The position numbers were made by a program, and so were the translations under genes. A stretch of 64,000 nt of DNA, from NCBI RefSeq assembly GCF_000182565.1, contig NW_015971549.1, positions 619,102-683,101 on the forward strand. Reading direction: 5' to 3'. A model generated the notes under the pieces. It was not told where the DNA came from and did not search any database. It worked only from the letters and a program-made list of their open reading frames with translations. The DNA comes from Spizellomyces punctatus DAOM BR117 (lineage: Eukaryota > Chytridiomycota > Chytridiomycetes > Spizellomycetales > Spizellomycetaceae). The stretch's first letter is position 1; each line of letters starts with the position of its first letter. This document shows, piece by piece, positions 45,226 to 55,521 of the stretch.

Positions 45226-45282
45226 TCGTGCAAACGCGCGGTCGAATGGCAGGAAAAAAAAGTTGTTGTACTGAATTTCCAG

Positions 45283-45354
45283 AGGACTCACCGAGATTTG
45301 AACTCGGGACCTATCGATCTGCAGTCGATTGCTCTACCACTGAGCTATAAGTCC
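45283..45354 (-). tRNA. tRNA-Cys (anticodon GCA)
   Basis: A 72-nt cloverleaf on the minus strand. Acceptor GGACTTA pairs with TGAGTCC, allowing one G-T pair, with discriminator T. D-arm is GCTC-AGTGGTA-GAGC; anticodon arm is ATCGA-CTGCAGA-TCGAT with anticodon GCA; variable AGGTC; T-arm CCGAG-TTCAAAT-CTCGG. No intron. CCA is not encoded. A-box and B-box promoters are intact, so it should be transcribed by RNA polymerase III; the downstream side has TTTTTTTCC on the plus complement (A-run at 45254-45261) that could serve as terminator. Confidence 0.95.
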
Positions 45355-48300
45355 CCATGTTATCACTTCTGATTCGTATTGCTCTATAGACCACTGAGCG
45401 TCCGTTATGACAGTGTGCCAGGACCTGTCGGTCCTGGCATACTGTCATAACTTGTCCATGTATACCACTCCCTACACTGTTATTTCCCGGGCTACCCCAA
45501 AATGTACACTCTAATGCTTTCACTTTCATGCACGCTGTCACGATAGGTCCTGGTGTACTGTCTTAAGTTGTCCATATTCCGACTATATAGTGTATAGCTA
45601 CAAGCCAAAGTCCATGTGGACAAGCAGATCAATTGCTTTACGACTAGTATCTAGCTGTTCATCAAACAAGTGTTTCTGCTGTGTTCCGGTTGTCTGTGCC
45701 ATGAAATAGTCAATATAGTTGTACCGCTGTCTAATCTCACTGCCGATCAAGGTTGTAGCAACGAATGTAGTCCACAGCGTCACTCGCTTCAAGGTTCGCT
45801 CGTCAAGTTTGCGTAAGCACAGTTTTTCACAATTATCTCACTTGCAGATCAATTGCTCTATCCTTTAGGTCCCGGTGCCACGATCATAATTTGTCCGTAA
45901 CGCCTATATAATGCATACCACTCACATGGAAGGGTTTACCAATCAAACATGGTAGTGGTGGTTGCATTCTTAAACTCACCATTTTATAGCTGTTGCAATA
46001 GCGGGATTAAGCTTGGTCAACGCCAACGCTTCTTTGGTACTGCCATATTTCTGCTCTGTAAACACTTCGAAATGAGTAGTATACCATTAATCACCCGGCA
46101 CCCCAATATGTACACTCTAATGCCTCAACTCAATTCAATGCACAGCACTGGAAGATACATCCCCTGCACATGTGTACCATTGCCTTGCGGAAAGCTCAGT
46201 GCACTGTCACGTTCGAGTTCTGCGTACGAGAAGCTTTTCAGAATTTTGGAGGGTTAGGGTATACTCGAGGCGGGCAGGGAGAGATGATTGCCAGGTCGTC
46301 GTCCAGTTTGCAAAGTGCATATCTGACTTTAGAGTTGGGCAGTCTCCAAGGTAATTCCCCCTCATACCGCATTCCTCGTATGTGTCCAGCGCTTAGCGCG
46401 AAACGTTAAAGCAGTATGTTAACTGTCTTTGTATTTTTATCAACTAGCAGGTTACGTTAAGGGCATGATTGTTAATCTCAAGTTGGTATGTGTCCTTTTC
46501 CACTGGCAAAAGTTCTTGTCTGCTGTAATTCCTCAATCAAATAACGCATGGAGACAGTCAGATAGAGTGTAGGGGTACTGTTGGGAGCCTTGTTGGAAGG
46601 ATAGGTATTAAAATAAAGGAAAGAAAAATCAAGTCTTGAGCCAAAATCGCAAACACCTTCTGCAGGAGCGTTGTCGCTTGCCCAGTGTGAGATAAGTCGC
46701 ATGATTTCCTCCGTTAAAATGCACGCACCTACGTGTTTTCAGCAACTGGCTAGCTTGTGCAGTACGCCTTAAACACTTCATCAGTAGGGTAAAGCTACTT
46801 GTGCGGTACTCCGTAACACTTCAATCATTAGGGTGCAGGAAATCTGTCTCATGACTGTCTAACGCTACTACCAGACTCATCTCGGCATTTCCTCCGAGCT
46901 TCATCATCCCCAGAGCCCCTCAGCTAATGATATCAAGTGTGAATCAATTAGCCTACTCACTCTCGCACAGTTTCCCGTGGGCTAGACTGTATATATTCCG
47001 CTTGCGCGGTACGTCTTACAGTCCTTGAACCCTTCGCCATGACTTGAGAAGCAAGTTTTAGGAGCTTGGCTGCGGATTACCCGATCTCAAAACATTATTA
47101 CCAACCCTAGGAAGGGCCCCACTGGTCTTTCAACCAATGCTTAGTAGCTTGAGCTTAAAGGGCTTCCCCGAACAAGTTGACGCTCTCTGCCACACGGCAG
47201 TCAAGCCAGAAGATCCTATCCGTATGTTACTTTCTTTTGCAAGTGCTGTTAAATACATGATTGCAATCTCAGTTGGTGTGTGCCATAAAAGAGTGCCCGG
47301 CGATTAACCGTGTAGGAGTGGTAGGTTATGTGGGCCAACAATGGTCACAGTAAGATCACCGATTGCCACCTTACAAGACCTAAAAGCAAACGGATTTTGA
47401 CAAATCAAGGCTTATTATTTGAAGAGGACGGCGAGTCCGGAAATTGGAGCATGTTGAGCATTTTGGACTCACCTCTCACTTCTCAGCTGCTAGCTCGGTT
47501 TGTGGGATAGCACTGCTACATCTTTAGGATCACTGATTCAATACAGAGTCTTGTGGTTCAGATGAGAGCAAAAGAGAACAAACCCACACAATAGCTTCTC
47601 GGTTGAAGCCTAATCAATTGGAAATGTAATTATAGGTTATCACCCTCTGCTATCATGTTGCCATATTTATCGTTTGCTTACTTTCATGGTGTAAGCGCTA
47701 GTCAGTTTCCACCGAGTATCACTCGGTGGTGAGGGCCTACCATGGAAGTAATTGGAGTGCACCGAGTGGAAAAAGACAACAAATGGTCTACACTGAGCTA
47801 AAAGCCCTCCTTCTTGGGACTACCGGCTCAATCGCTCGACCTCTAACGGAATTAAAGACCTAGTCGTAGGCAGAGTTCAGTGTTCTCATGTGCGTGAGGA
47901 CGAGAGACCTTGGTAGGGGATTGCAAGTGTGGTGGCAAGAGGCAAAAGAGATTCGGCTGGGGTGAACCAAGAGACGCACGCAGGGTGATTGGTCCACTGA
48001 GGTGGGTTCCTGTGTTAACCAAAAGTTAGTGTTCAGAAGCTAGTTCTTGGGTTGTGACGTCGCTGCTAGCTATCTTGCCTGCCGCGAGTTTCTTCTGTTC
48101 ATGGCCCTTCTTTTATACAGGTCTCTTCTATGAATACCAATCCCTTCCAGATGGCGGCGGCATAGAAGCTCCCTTTCTTGTGACTACCAGATCAATTGCT
48201 CTACCACTGCCCGTTCTTGGGATTCACAGTTTTTCGCATTTGAATTATGTCACAACACATCGAAAATGTAGCGAACGGACGCAGCCCCTAACATCGTTCG

Positions 48301-50891
48301 CTTCAAGATTCACTCATCCAAGCGCGTTACCACAGTTCTTCGAATTTGAATTATCTCACTGCAAATCAAATGCTGACTGCAGTCCTTTCAGAGTACACCC
48401 AGTTTTTCGAATATGAACAAAGATCAAAGCTCATCTGGACACTCCACCATCTACTGATGCACCGGTTCTTTTGAATTGGATTCAATCCATGTCGAGCATG
48501 ACAGAGCGTTTCTACAGATGACCAATGCGACAACTTGCATCACCGTATGACCGAACAAGCCGATCGAATTGAATTATATGTGGGCATGGGGTTTGAAATT
48601 CACACAACAACGTATCGTTGAAATCGATCCAGCACTCCGATGAATGCATCGGTGCAACTAGTAGGGAGCGCATGCAGTGCGAGGTCGACCCTCTCCTTGA
48701 TGTCAAACCGTTTGGCCACAAGCTGGATGGGGCGGTGCATTTGAAAATCCTTATGTGGGAATTGCCGCCTGTAACTTTCTGGGAAAACCAAACAAAAGTT
48801 ATTGGGCGGCGGGAAAAGCATGAAAGATGTCTTGGATATGGTCATTCGGTGGAATGAGTTCCATGAGTTCCATTTGAAGGCGTCCCACTGAACACACACA
48901 CCAGAGTAGCAAAGGAATGAGGACGGGCTAGTTTGCTTTTTTTGTGGGTTTCGGCAATTTTCGGTGGGATTTGGGGAGTTTTGTTTTTTGAATCTTTTCA
49001 ACATTTCTCTCAATATGCATGGGCGATGTAGCGCATTAAGTGAGATGACGAGGCTTGACCACCTCGCATGTAATTAAAAAAAAAAATGTCGGTAACGTAA
49101 CGAGAATACAAGAGGACATGGCAGTAACTACACCGATTGGACATCGATCGAAACGAATGGCACCGGCACTTTAGACCAACTTGCAAACGAAATAGACGAC
49201 ATGGCTGAACACCAAACCATCTCCTCGCTCGACCTGGATGGATTCAGAGGTAAACTGCTGTAATCGTTAATCTGCAAGGGAGAGCATGCATTCTTCAATC
49301 GTTTCTCGATACTCGCACGCTACAACCCTCGTTGGGGTCGAAAAGACACACAGACATCAACCGTTTCTAACAGGAGCTCGTAAGAAGACGTTCGCTCCCG
49401 ATATTCTCCCGATATTCGCAAGTTCGATGGCCGAGCCAACTATCAAAGACCAAAGTTGGTGGGTAAATGCCCAGCCCAATGTTGTAGTTACTTGGTCAAA
49501 GCTACTTGTGGTGACTACAAGTGTCTAGGTCATAAACCTCCATCTCGACCATGGTTGGCCTTGCTTCAAGTTCAAGTTTCTGGCACACGACATGCGTCAT
49601 TAAACACACAAGCCAGTGCTGGATCCCAAGCGGCAGCGCTGGTGCCTCTCCAAACACCCTCATCTCTAGGAAGAGTTACAAGTAGGTAGAGTGATGGGTC
49701 ATGGTATCACTGTTATTCACATGACAGACGGACAGAAAAGTATGAATCCCCCATCACGCTGTCCTGACATCAATGTGCTTGAAGCTCCTTTTATCACGCT
49801 CATTGTTTATAACGAACAGAGGTCTGCCTCTGTTTTGTGAAATTTTCGTCCACGCACGGTTTAAAAACTTTAGAAATCCTGTCCTTCCGTTGCTATTACA
49901 GCCTCGAACTGAATTATGATCCTCTCGTAGCCTTGGAAGATATATCCGCCTTCTTGGTGTTTTCCTGCATTTCCCAGAAGCCGATTACTACATTCCATGG
50001 CAACGAAAAGGATCACATCTTTCTGAGTTTAGTTTGACCTAGCAATAACAAGGGAAACTCAAGTTCCCGAACTGTGCAAATTCGACCTCGGTTGAACCTT
50101 TAGATCATTCTTCAAACGGTGAGATCGGCCATGGCCTCATACATAAAGGAAGAATCTCTTTGCTACGACGGCACGGAACCGATGGAGCGCGAGGACCTTT
50201 GTTGTCGCTCAAGGTAGGTGCTTTCACTGATCGGCCCCTGGTAATCGGCAGTGCACCACTATTTACGTACCTTCTTGAACAGATAGGGCGGGCAGTCTTC
50301 GCGTCGTGTGTTGGTGGACGCCAGTATACCCGGCTCCCACTGGAATGCTATCGGTGCGAACAGAACGGTAGCCATTTGAGCCGCCGGTGTTTCAAACTCT
50401 ACCGGGACTGCGTTGTTTACGGAGGACACGCTTTATAATTATGGAGGAGGGGGAGCGTGGAAGTACTGTAACGGATATTACTGACAAAACGCCGACCGTG
50501 GCATGTTCATTGGCCGAACTGGGAGGGCAGGGATTTTTATGCAACATCAGATGCCAAGCCAGGTTGTGCAGGGAAGGAGGACCCCGGACATCTACAATAG
50601 CAGTTGCTGGATACAAAAACACCGAATGCACTGGAACGGTGTTCATCACCTTTGCCGCTGTTGCCGCTGGATACGATGAGGACGTGGTACACTTTGAAAG
50701 ATGTTTATCGCAGGCAGCATCTTTATTACATTGGGCAGAAATAAAAATACGGCTTGTGGAGATTCACAGCTCGTCCAACTTGTCACTTCAACTTGGATGC
50801 TTATGCTGCTCACCTAAGTCCAGCCACATCCCAGTGTGGCGCAACTCCAGCAAGCACGCAATTACGATTTTCATGATCTATAAATCTCGAC
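45355..50891. other. Long gene-poor, repeat-containing region
   Basis: About 5.5 kb without a supported gene. It holds an imperfect palindrome at 45406-45449, recurring blocks of the form GGTCCTGG..TACTGTCATAA-CTTGTCCATG (about 45430, 45551 and 45882) and tRNA D-arm-like pieces in reverse orientation (CAGATCAATTGCTCTA at about 45846 and 48187; a weaker one at 45625). Exon-like fragments occur (MAEHQTISSLDLDGFRG followed by GTAAAC at about 49203-49256; a minus-strand frame at 48600-49013; a plus-strand frame at 50441-50926) but none has family support. Confidence 0.5.
45406..45449. repeat. Near-perfect inverted repeat, ~20-bp arms
   Basis: TATGACAGTGTGCCAGGACC, spacer TGTC, then GGTCCTGGCATACTGTCATA, with one mismatch. 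It lies 50 bases beyond the tRNA-Cys gene. Confidence 0.88.
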
Positions 50892-51645
50892 ATGTTCAAC
50901 TGTCCACCCCTAGCGATAATAATTAGAAGCCATGGACGACACAGTAGTGCAATATGGTCGCATCGGAGCACGACACGGATCCTTGTTCCATCAGCGTTCA
51001 GTTTCCTAAACACATTACGGGCTCACCCACCCGTACCCCGTCGACAAGCGTCCTCAACTCCTCTTACCGCCAATTCTCCCGCTCCAGAGCCAGTCGACAC
51101 ACCAACAACCTCTGGACCAGCTTCTGAAGCGCTCTCTTCTAAAACTTTACCCGAAGACACGTCACCTCAACCAGCCTTGAGGGTGAAGCAGGCGATTGTG
51201 CTGAACGAGACAGACTTGGAAGAAAGTTTTGTGAAAGGCTCTGGACCTGGAGGTCAAAAAATCAATAAATGCCGACATCGGGTGCAATTGAAGCATGTTC
51301 CGACAGGAATTATGGTAGAGGTGACTAAAGTTTCTGTTGCGCGTTCTCAGTCAAGTCTACAAGCAACTAATCCTGTCTGATTTCTGCCAGTCCCAGCGAT
51401 TTCGAGAACTGGCAGCAAATCGTAAAGAAGCACGCAAACTCCTCCGTCTCAAGCTGGATGAAATGATTAACGGTGATCTGTCCCGTCGTGCGCAGCAAAT
51501 ATCTAAAGAGCAGAAACGAAAGAAGAGACAAGCACAAAAGAGTAAAAAAAAGTATGGCAAGTGCGAAGTTGAGGAAGGAGAGGTGGATCTTGAGGGTAAT
51601 GCAGCAAGGCAAGAAGAGGGAACGAGGAAAGAATCAGAAACATGA
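50892..51645 (+). CDS. MTRFR: Mitochondrial release-factor-like protein (MTRFR/C12orf65 type)
   Basis: Two exons, 50892-51320 and 51391-51645, around a 70-nt intron; about 227 residues. The N-terminus is Arg/Ser-rich with no acidic residues ([18 protein letters not shown]), fitting a mitochondrial presequence, then a Pro/Ser/Thr linker. The core is the class-I release factor catalytic domain: [58 protein letters not shown]. The GGQ motif is intact and would reach the peptidyl-transferase centre. There are no codon-recognition domains. The C-terminus is Lys/Arg-rich ([18 protein letters not shown]), as in ribosome-rescue members. By family it releases nascent chains from stalled mitochondrial ribosomes. 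The extra acidic tail is lineage-specific. Confidence 0.88.
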
Positions 51646-52102
51646 TCGCCAGAGGCATTGATCTAGAATGCTGAATCCTGTCTTGCAATTCGTCATTGCA
51701 AGCCTCATTTTGCCGTAGACGAGACAGCCAATCAACAACCCCTCCCAGCACTTTCCATGAAAGTCGAGCACTTCCTGGGACCAAGACGATGCGCACAAGA
51801 CACTGCTTGCATGCAGAGACGGAGGGACGAGGAAAAAACGAGACCGTCGAAACAGATGCAGGATTCACAACCGGGGATTGGGGCAGTCTATCGCACGGCA
51901 ATCTACCGGACCATTCGAAAAAAGATGCAGGATTCACAACCAGGGACTGGAACAGTCTAGTAGTATGGCATTCTTTCAAACATGTACAGGAATAATAAAG
52001 CAAGCCAACAGATAATCTACACATACATATATGAAAAAAAATAAAGAATTTCCATCGCCTTCCTCCCACTCCCAATCCTCCCAGTGCGCACTCCAATTCT
52101 TT
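51646..52102. other. Intergenic between convergent genes, short direct repeat
   Basis: About 450 bases. GATGCAGGATTCACAACC occurs twice, 69 bases apart (51855 and 51924), with related flanks. No gene seen. Confidence 0.55.
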
Positions 52103-52477
52103 TCACTTTTTGCCCTTTTTCGCCTTGTCCTGTTCCGCCTTTGCCTTTTGCGCTACACTCTTCATGATGGTCAATTTGCCAGTTGCCCCAGCCCGAGCGG
52201 CCATGAGTTGCTCAGTTTGCACAATGGCCTTTGCAGCGAGTTTCTTTTGAAGATTTTTCTGCGTTATAAGGGCTTTTGATTTTGGTGCAATGTATTTTCC
52301 TAAGTGACGAAACCCATAAACGGAATTGAGCGAGACTGTTCTTATGTGCAGTTTAAACCAAAGTGGACTCGAGACATTACCTTCCCTCTTTTTCGGACCC
52401 AGAGATGGCTTTTGGGCCTTTTTGGTTGCTAACGATGGTTTGCTTGCACCTGATTTCTTTAATCCTCCTTGTGCCAT
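52103..52477 (-). CDS. UPF0390 / DUF2462 small basic protein
   Basis: Exons 52477-52381 and 52299-52103 give about 97 residues: MAQGGLKKSGASKPSLATKK at the start, KYIAPKSKALITQKNLQKKL and GKLTIMKSVAQKAKA toward the end. This is the UPF0390 family (human C19orf53, Leydig cell tumour 10 kDa homologue): MAQG start, a Lys-rich stretch, then an IAPKK block. Members are small, basic and nucleolar or ribosome-associated, of unclear role. The intervening 81-nt segment has GT-AG ends (GTAATG...CACTTAG), is a multiple of three and has no stop, so unspliced RNA would still be read through; the family match requires its removal. Confidence 0.82.
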   Translation of the reverse strand: MAQGGLKKSGASKPSLATKKAQKPSLGPKKREGNVSSPLWFKLHIRTVSLNSVYGFRHLGKYIAPKSKALITQKNLQKKLAAKAIVQTEQLMAARAGATGKLTIMKSVAQKAKAEQDKAKKGKK

Positions 52478-52643
52478 TGTTGTGGAAAGACTGCTGCGAA
52501 TTGTGGCAGAAAGGACTCGATTACGAAGGAGTCAAAAATAACAGACATAGGCTCACGTGATGCGTTGAGTAAGCTGATCTTGAACAGCGCGTTTTGGATG
52601 TTGCTGTTGCTCGCCTTGTTGGCCACCAGCCTCGTTCGGAAGA

Positions 52644-53030
52644 ATGGAACAACGAAAGTCAGTACGAGATACACTGATTCAAAATGTTGGATTCTGTCCC
52701 AAAGGTAAACGTTTGATTCAGTTAGCCCTCTGCCAGTTCAATAGCTTATCATCTTCAACTGTCTCAGATGCACTAGGATGGTTATACGCAGCACGAGGAT
52801 ACTACAAAATTCACGACTACCATGCCGTTATAGAATGCGTTACACCGGCTCTACGAAATGATCGAACAAAACGAGAAGCGCAGCATCTTCTTGCGTTTAG
52901 TTTCTTACATACTGGACAGGCGGAGGCGGCTGCAGGGGCTTTTTTCAAGTCGATTAATGCTGGGAATGATACTGATTGGCAACCTTTGGTGGAGTTATTG
53001 ATTGAGAATGATGGGTTGAAGCTAACGTGA
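52644..53030 (+). CDS. Small TPR-like protein
   Basis: Exons 52644-52704 and 52768-53030 encode about 107 residues: MEQRKSVRDTLIQNVGFCPK then DALGWLYAARGYYKIHDYHA, VIECVTPALRNDRTKREAQH and LLAFSFLHTGQAEAAAGAFF. The helical pairs with WLYAARGYY and LAFSFLHTGQAEAA have the spacing of two tetratricopeptide motifs. The 63-nt intron (GTAAAC...CTCAG) is again a stop-free multiple of three. I do not recognise an orthologue. It starts 167 bases from the divergent UPF0390 gene. Confidence 0.55.
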   Translation: MEQRKSVRDTLIQNVGFCPKGKRLIQLALCQFNSLSSSTVSDALGWLYAARGYYKIHDYHAVIECVTPALRNDRTKREAQHLLAFSFLHTGQAEAAAGAFFKSINAGNDTDWQPLVELLIENDGLKLT

Positions 53031-53190
53031 TTGTTGGGCACATCATTGTAAATATAATGTGAGTGAATTCGGATAGATAATTTTATTGGCACCAAAAAGT
53101 TGTTAGTTTTGAGAGTATATTTTTCTACATCTCTATGAAAATCAGTTTCAAAAAATGGGGGATGATCCTGTCTACAAAATTGTATCTACA

Positions 53191-55052
53191 TTATCGCAAC
53201 TCTGCCGCCAATGTCGCCGGTTCTTCCAAATATCTTTTCCAAAGCTGGACAAAACGGGCAACCGTTGCCCCGTCAATGACCCGGTGGTCTGCATTGAAAC
53301 TAACATTCAAGATTTCCTTTGGAACAATAATTTCCCTTTTCTTGCCGGTTTCCGCGTCATGGACTGTCTCATAGCGCGGGAGGCGCTGAACTTTTCCGAT
53401 GGCTCCAATGCAGACTTCTGAAGATACTAGGACAGGGTGAAGAACTGTACCACCAATGTTACCAACATTGGATAACGTAATGGTGCCGTCTTTGAGATCC
53501 GCGGGCGAGATTGCGTTCCGTTTACCAGCCTCCTTTAAGCGCTCAAGATCCACTGCGATATCGATAATGGACTTTTGCTCTACGTTTTTCACGTTGGGGA
53601 CAATAAGTCTAGGTGAGGGCAAACATTAATGATTAAAAGGTCTTTGCGGTTAAATCAGGTAAAAGAAACGGTCAAACCTACCCTTGCGGCGTGTCCATCG
53701 CAATACCAATATTGTGCGCCCCACGATATTGCAATTGGGCCTTGGAGGCATCCTCCGCATTAATCAAGCACGCATTCAAAATCGGGTACTGACGCAACGC
53801 CATCGACAAAGCCTTCATAAAAATGGGCATGTACGAAATTTTTTTAATCGGGTATTGACCAGATGGTGCATTCTTGAGGTAGTGGTTGATTGACGAGCGA
53901 TACGCTGACGCCGCGTTCAGGATGATTTCATCAGAGAATCCAAAGTGTGGTATTTGGAGAGACCGCGTCATGGACTTGAACATGGCTTTCTGGATCGGTC
54001 CGAGTGGGACAATGCGGTCTTCTGCAGTGACAATAACCGGTGACGGTTTCTTCTGCGTTGCAGGTGCAGCTACAAAATACGGGATATCATCAGTCAAAAA
54101 TACGGACCATCTTAACCTTTACATCTTTTGGAGGCTTACCAGGTTGCGATGGTACAGATGCCGCAGTAGTACCCGTTCCACTGACAAAAGCAAGGATATC
54201 TCCTTTAAGAACCCGTCCGTTTGGTCCAGTCCCCGCAATTTTTACCAGGTCTACATTATGTTCCCGTGCAATCCTTCGTACCGCAGGAGTCGCCAGAAGG
54301 TATCCACCTTCACTCCCTGTAGGAAGCTTCTTATCACCCTCCCTAGCAGCGGCTGCTGAAGGCAACACCGCTTCGGCAGGAGCAGCAGCCATAGATGGTG
54401 ACGGCTCAGTTGACCCATCAGGAACTTCGTCGGTTTCAATATCGACCAGAGGTGCACCCACGCGCGCAACGTCCCCAGCGGCATAATGAAGTTTTTTGAT
54501 GACCCCATCGTATCTGGAGGTGATTTCCACCGCGGCCTTGTCTGATTGCACTTCGCATATTTTAGCAAACTGCTCGACTTGATCTCCCTCCTTGACAAAC
54601 CTACGTTGGACGTTGAATTATTGTTTAGCATCCAAACGTTTTATTATATCCCATTAACTTTTTCACGTACCACTGAATGAGCTCGCACTCTGTGATCCCC
54701 TCTCCAATATCAGCCAGCAAAAAAGGAACGTTTTTTTGAGAAGGTGGGCGGGTATGAAAGTTACGGCCCCGAACAACGTTTGTCGTCGCCGATACCGCTA
54801 CCTGTTGACGTTACAATATGCTCAGAAAAAAGCCCATTCGGGTTTACGCTTGTGCGTGTGCGAATGTAACTTACCAATGGTGCTCTTGGCGTTTTCAAAG
54901 TCAGTCCAGCTACATTTGCAAACGCTCTCCCCTGCACCTGAGCAAAACACAATCAGCACGACCATAACCCATGCGTCGGTCAGAGATGCCTGTACCTTTG
55001 CGCCCCTTCTCAATGCATACCGCACGCCAGCAATCCCTACTCGGAGATGCAT
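53191..55052 (-). CDS. DBT: Branched-chain 2-oxoacid dehydrogenase E2 (dihydrolipoyl transacylase)
   Basis: Several exons from ATG 55052 (MHLRVGIAGVRYALRRGAK, an Arg-rich mitochondrial presequence) to the stop at 53191. Lipoyl domain: FLLADIGEGITECELIQW, then EVQSDKAAVEITSRYDG with the lipoylated Lys in SDKA. Subunit-binding domain: LLATPAVRRIAREHNVDLVK and GTGPNGRVLKGDI. Acyltransferase domain: PLGPIQKAMFKSMTRSLQIP, FGFSDEI, NIGIAMDTPQGLIVPNVKN, TITLSNVGNIGGT, and the catalytic HRVIDG in SFNADHRVIDGATVARF. Those features, in particular ITECE and the FGF/SDE segment, match DBT rather than the pyruvate or 2-oxoglutarate E2. It transfers branched acyl groups from leucine, isoleucine and valine breakdown to CoA in the mitochondrial matrix. 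No key residue is missing. Confidence 0.94.
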
Positions 55053-55521
55053 CTCAATTTTCAAAAAAAGACACGGAGGCTGTGGGAAGGGAGGGAATGG
55101 CAAAGGGCTTGGTGTGAAAAACAACCCAAATCAACAACATTCTCAAATTTGAGTCTGTGCACTTTGTACTACATCATGTGACCGATAAGCTTCCACGTTA
55201 ATGTTGTGATATGAAGGAGCAACAGATGCTGGATATGGAAGGACCGGATATTCTCTAAGCGATCCGAATATGCAGTAGGCTGAGTGTACTCTTCCACAAA
55301 TTGATCTTCTCATGGTGCATTCAAATCCAGGTGTATCATTCAGTTATTCATCTAAAAAAACGACGACGTTTTGAAAAGTTGTGGCGGTCGGGAGGAATTT
55401 CTGCATTGCATCTCTGTTTTGAAACACATCGCGCAGTGCAGTATAATGATGCTTTGATAATTAGGCAGGCACCGTCGACAAGGTCACAGAATATCACGTC
55501 TTTTTTTCAACGACAGCCTCA
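55053..55521. other. Intergenic, DBT upstream and GGA downstream
   Basis: About 470 bases holding the DBT promoter. No gene seen. Confidence 0.5.

Larger units (their letters stand above)
42685..45282. other. Repeat-rich gene desert with degenerate tRNA-like elements
   Basis: No coding gene was found. At least four places carry a degenerate copy of the tRNA T-arm in reverse orientation: GACCCATCAAGAGTTGAACC (43211), GACTCACCAAGAATTGGAAC (43291), AACCCACCAAGAGTTGAACT (about 43888), and GCCCGCCAAGAGTTGAACTG (about 44128). A D-arm-like GATTGCTCTACCGCTG lies at about 44471. Between them, related blocks recur (GGTCGATCAGAGCAATTGTT near 43965 and GGTCGATCAGCGCAATTGTC near 43518, CATTACCTACAATACGG). 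A 68-bp direct repeat containing CCGCTGATAATGCACTGCAT occupies about 44476-44600. Confidence 0.55.

Noticed and set aside
42685..50891. Active retrotransposon or DNA transposon
   Set aside because: No reverse transcriptase, integrase or transposase motif was found on either strand; only short repeats and tRNA-like remnants are visible.
50441..50926. Plus-strand frame of about 161 codons before the MTRFR-like gene
   Set aside because: No family likeness, and it overlaps the MTRFR-like start; not supported as a gene.
51503..52096. 197-codon minus-strand frame between the MTRFR-like and UPF0390 genes
   Set aside because: It overlaps the end of the MTRFR-like exon on the opposite strand and has no recognisable composition or domain.
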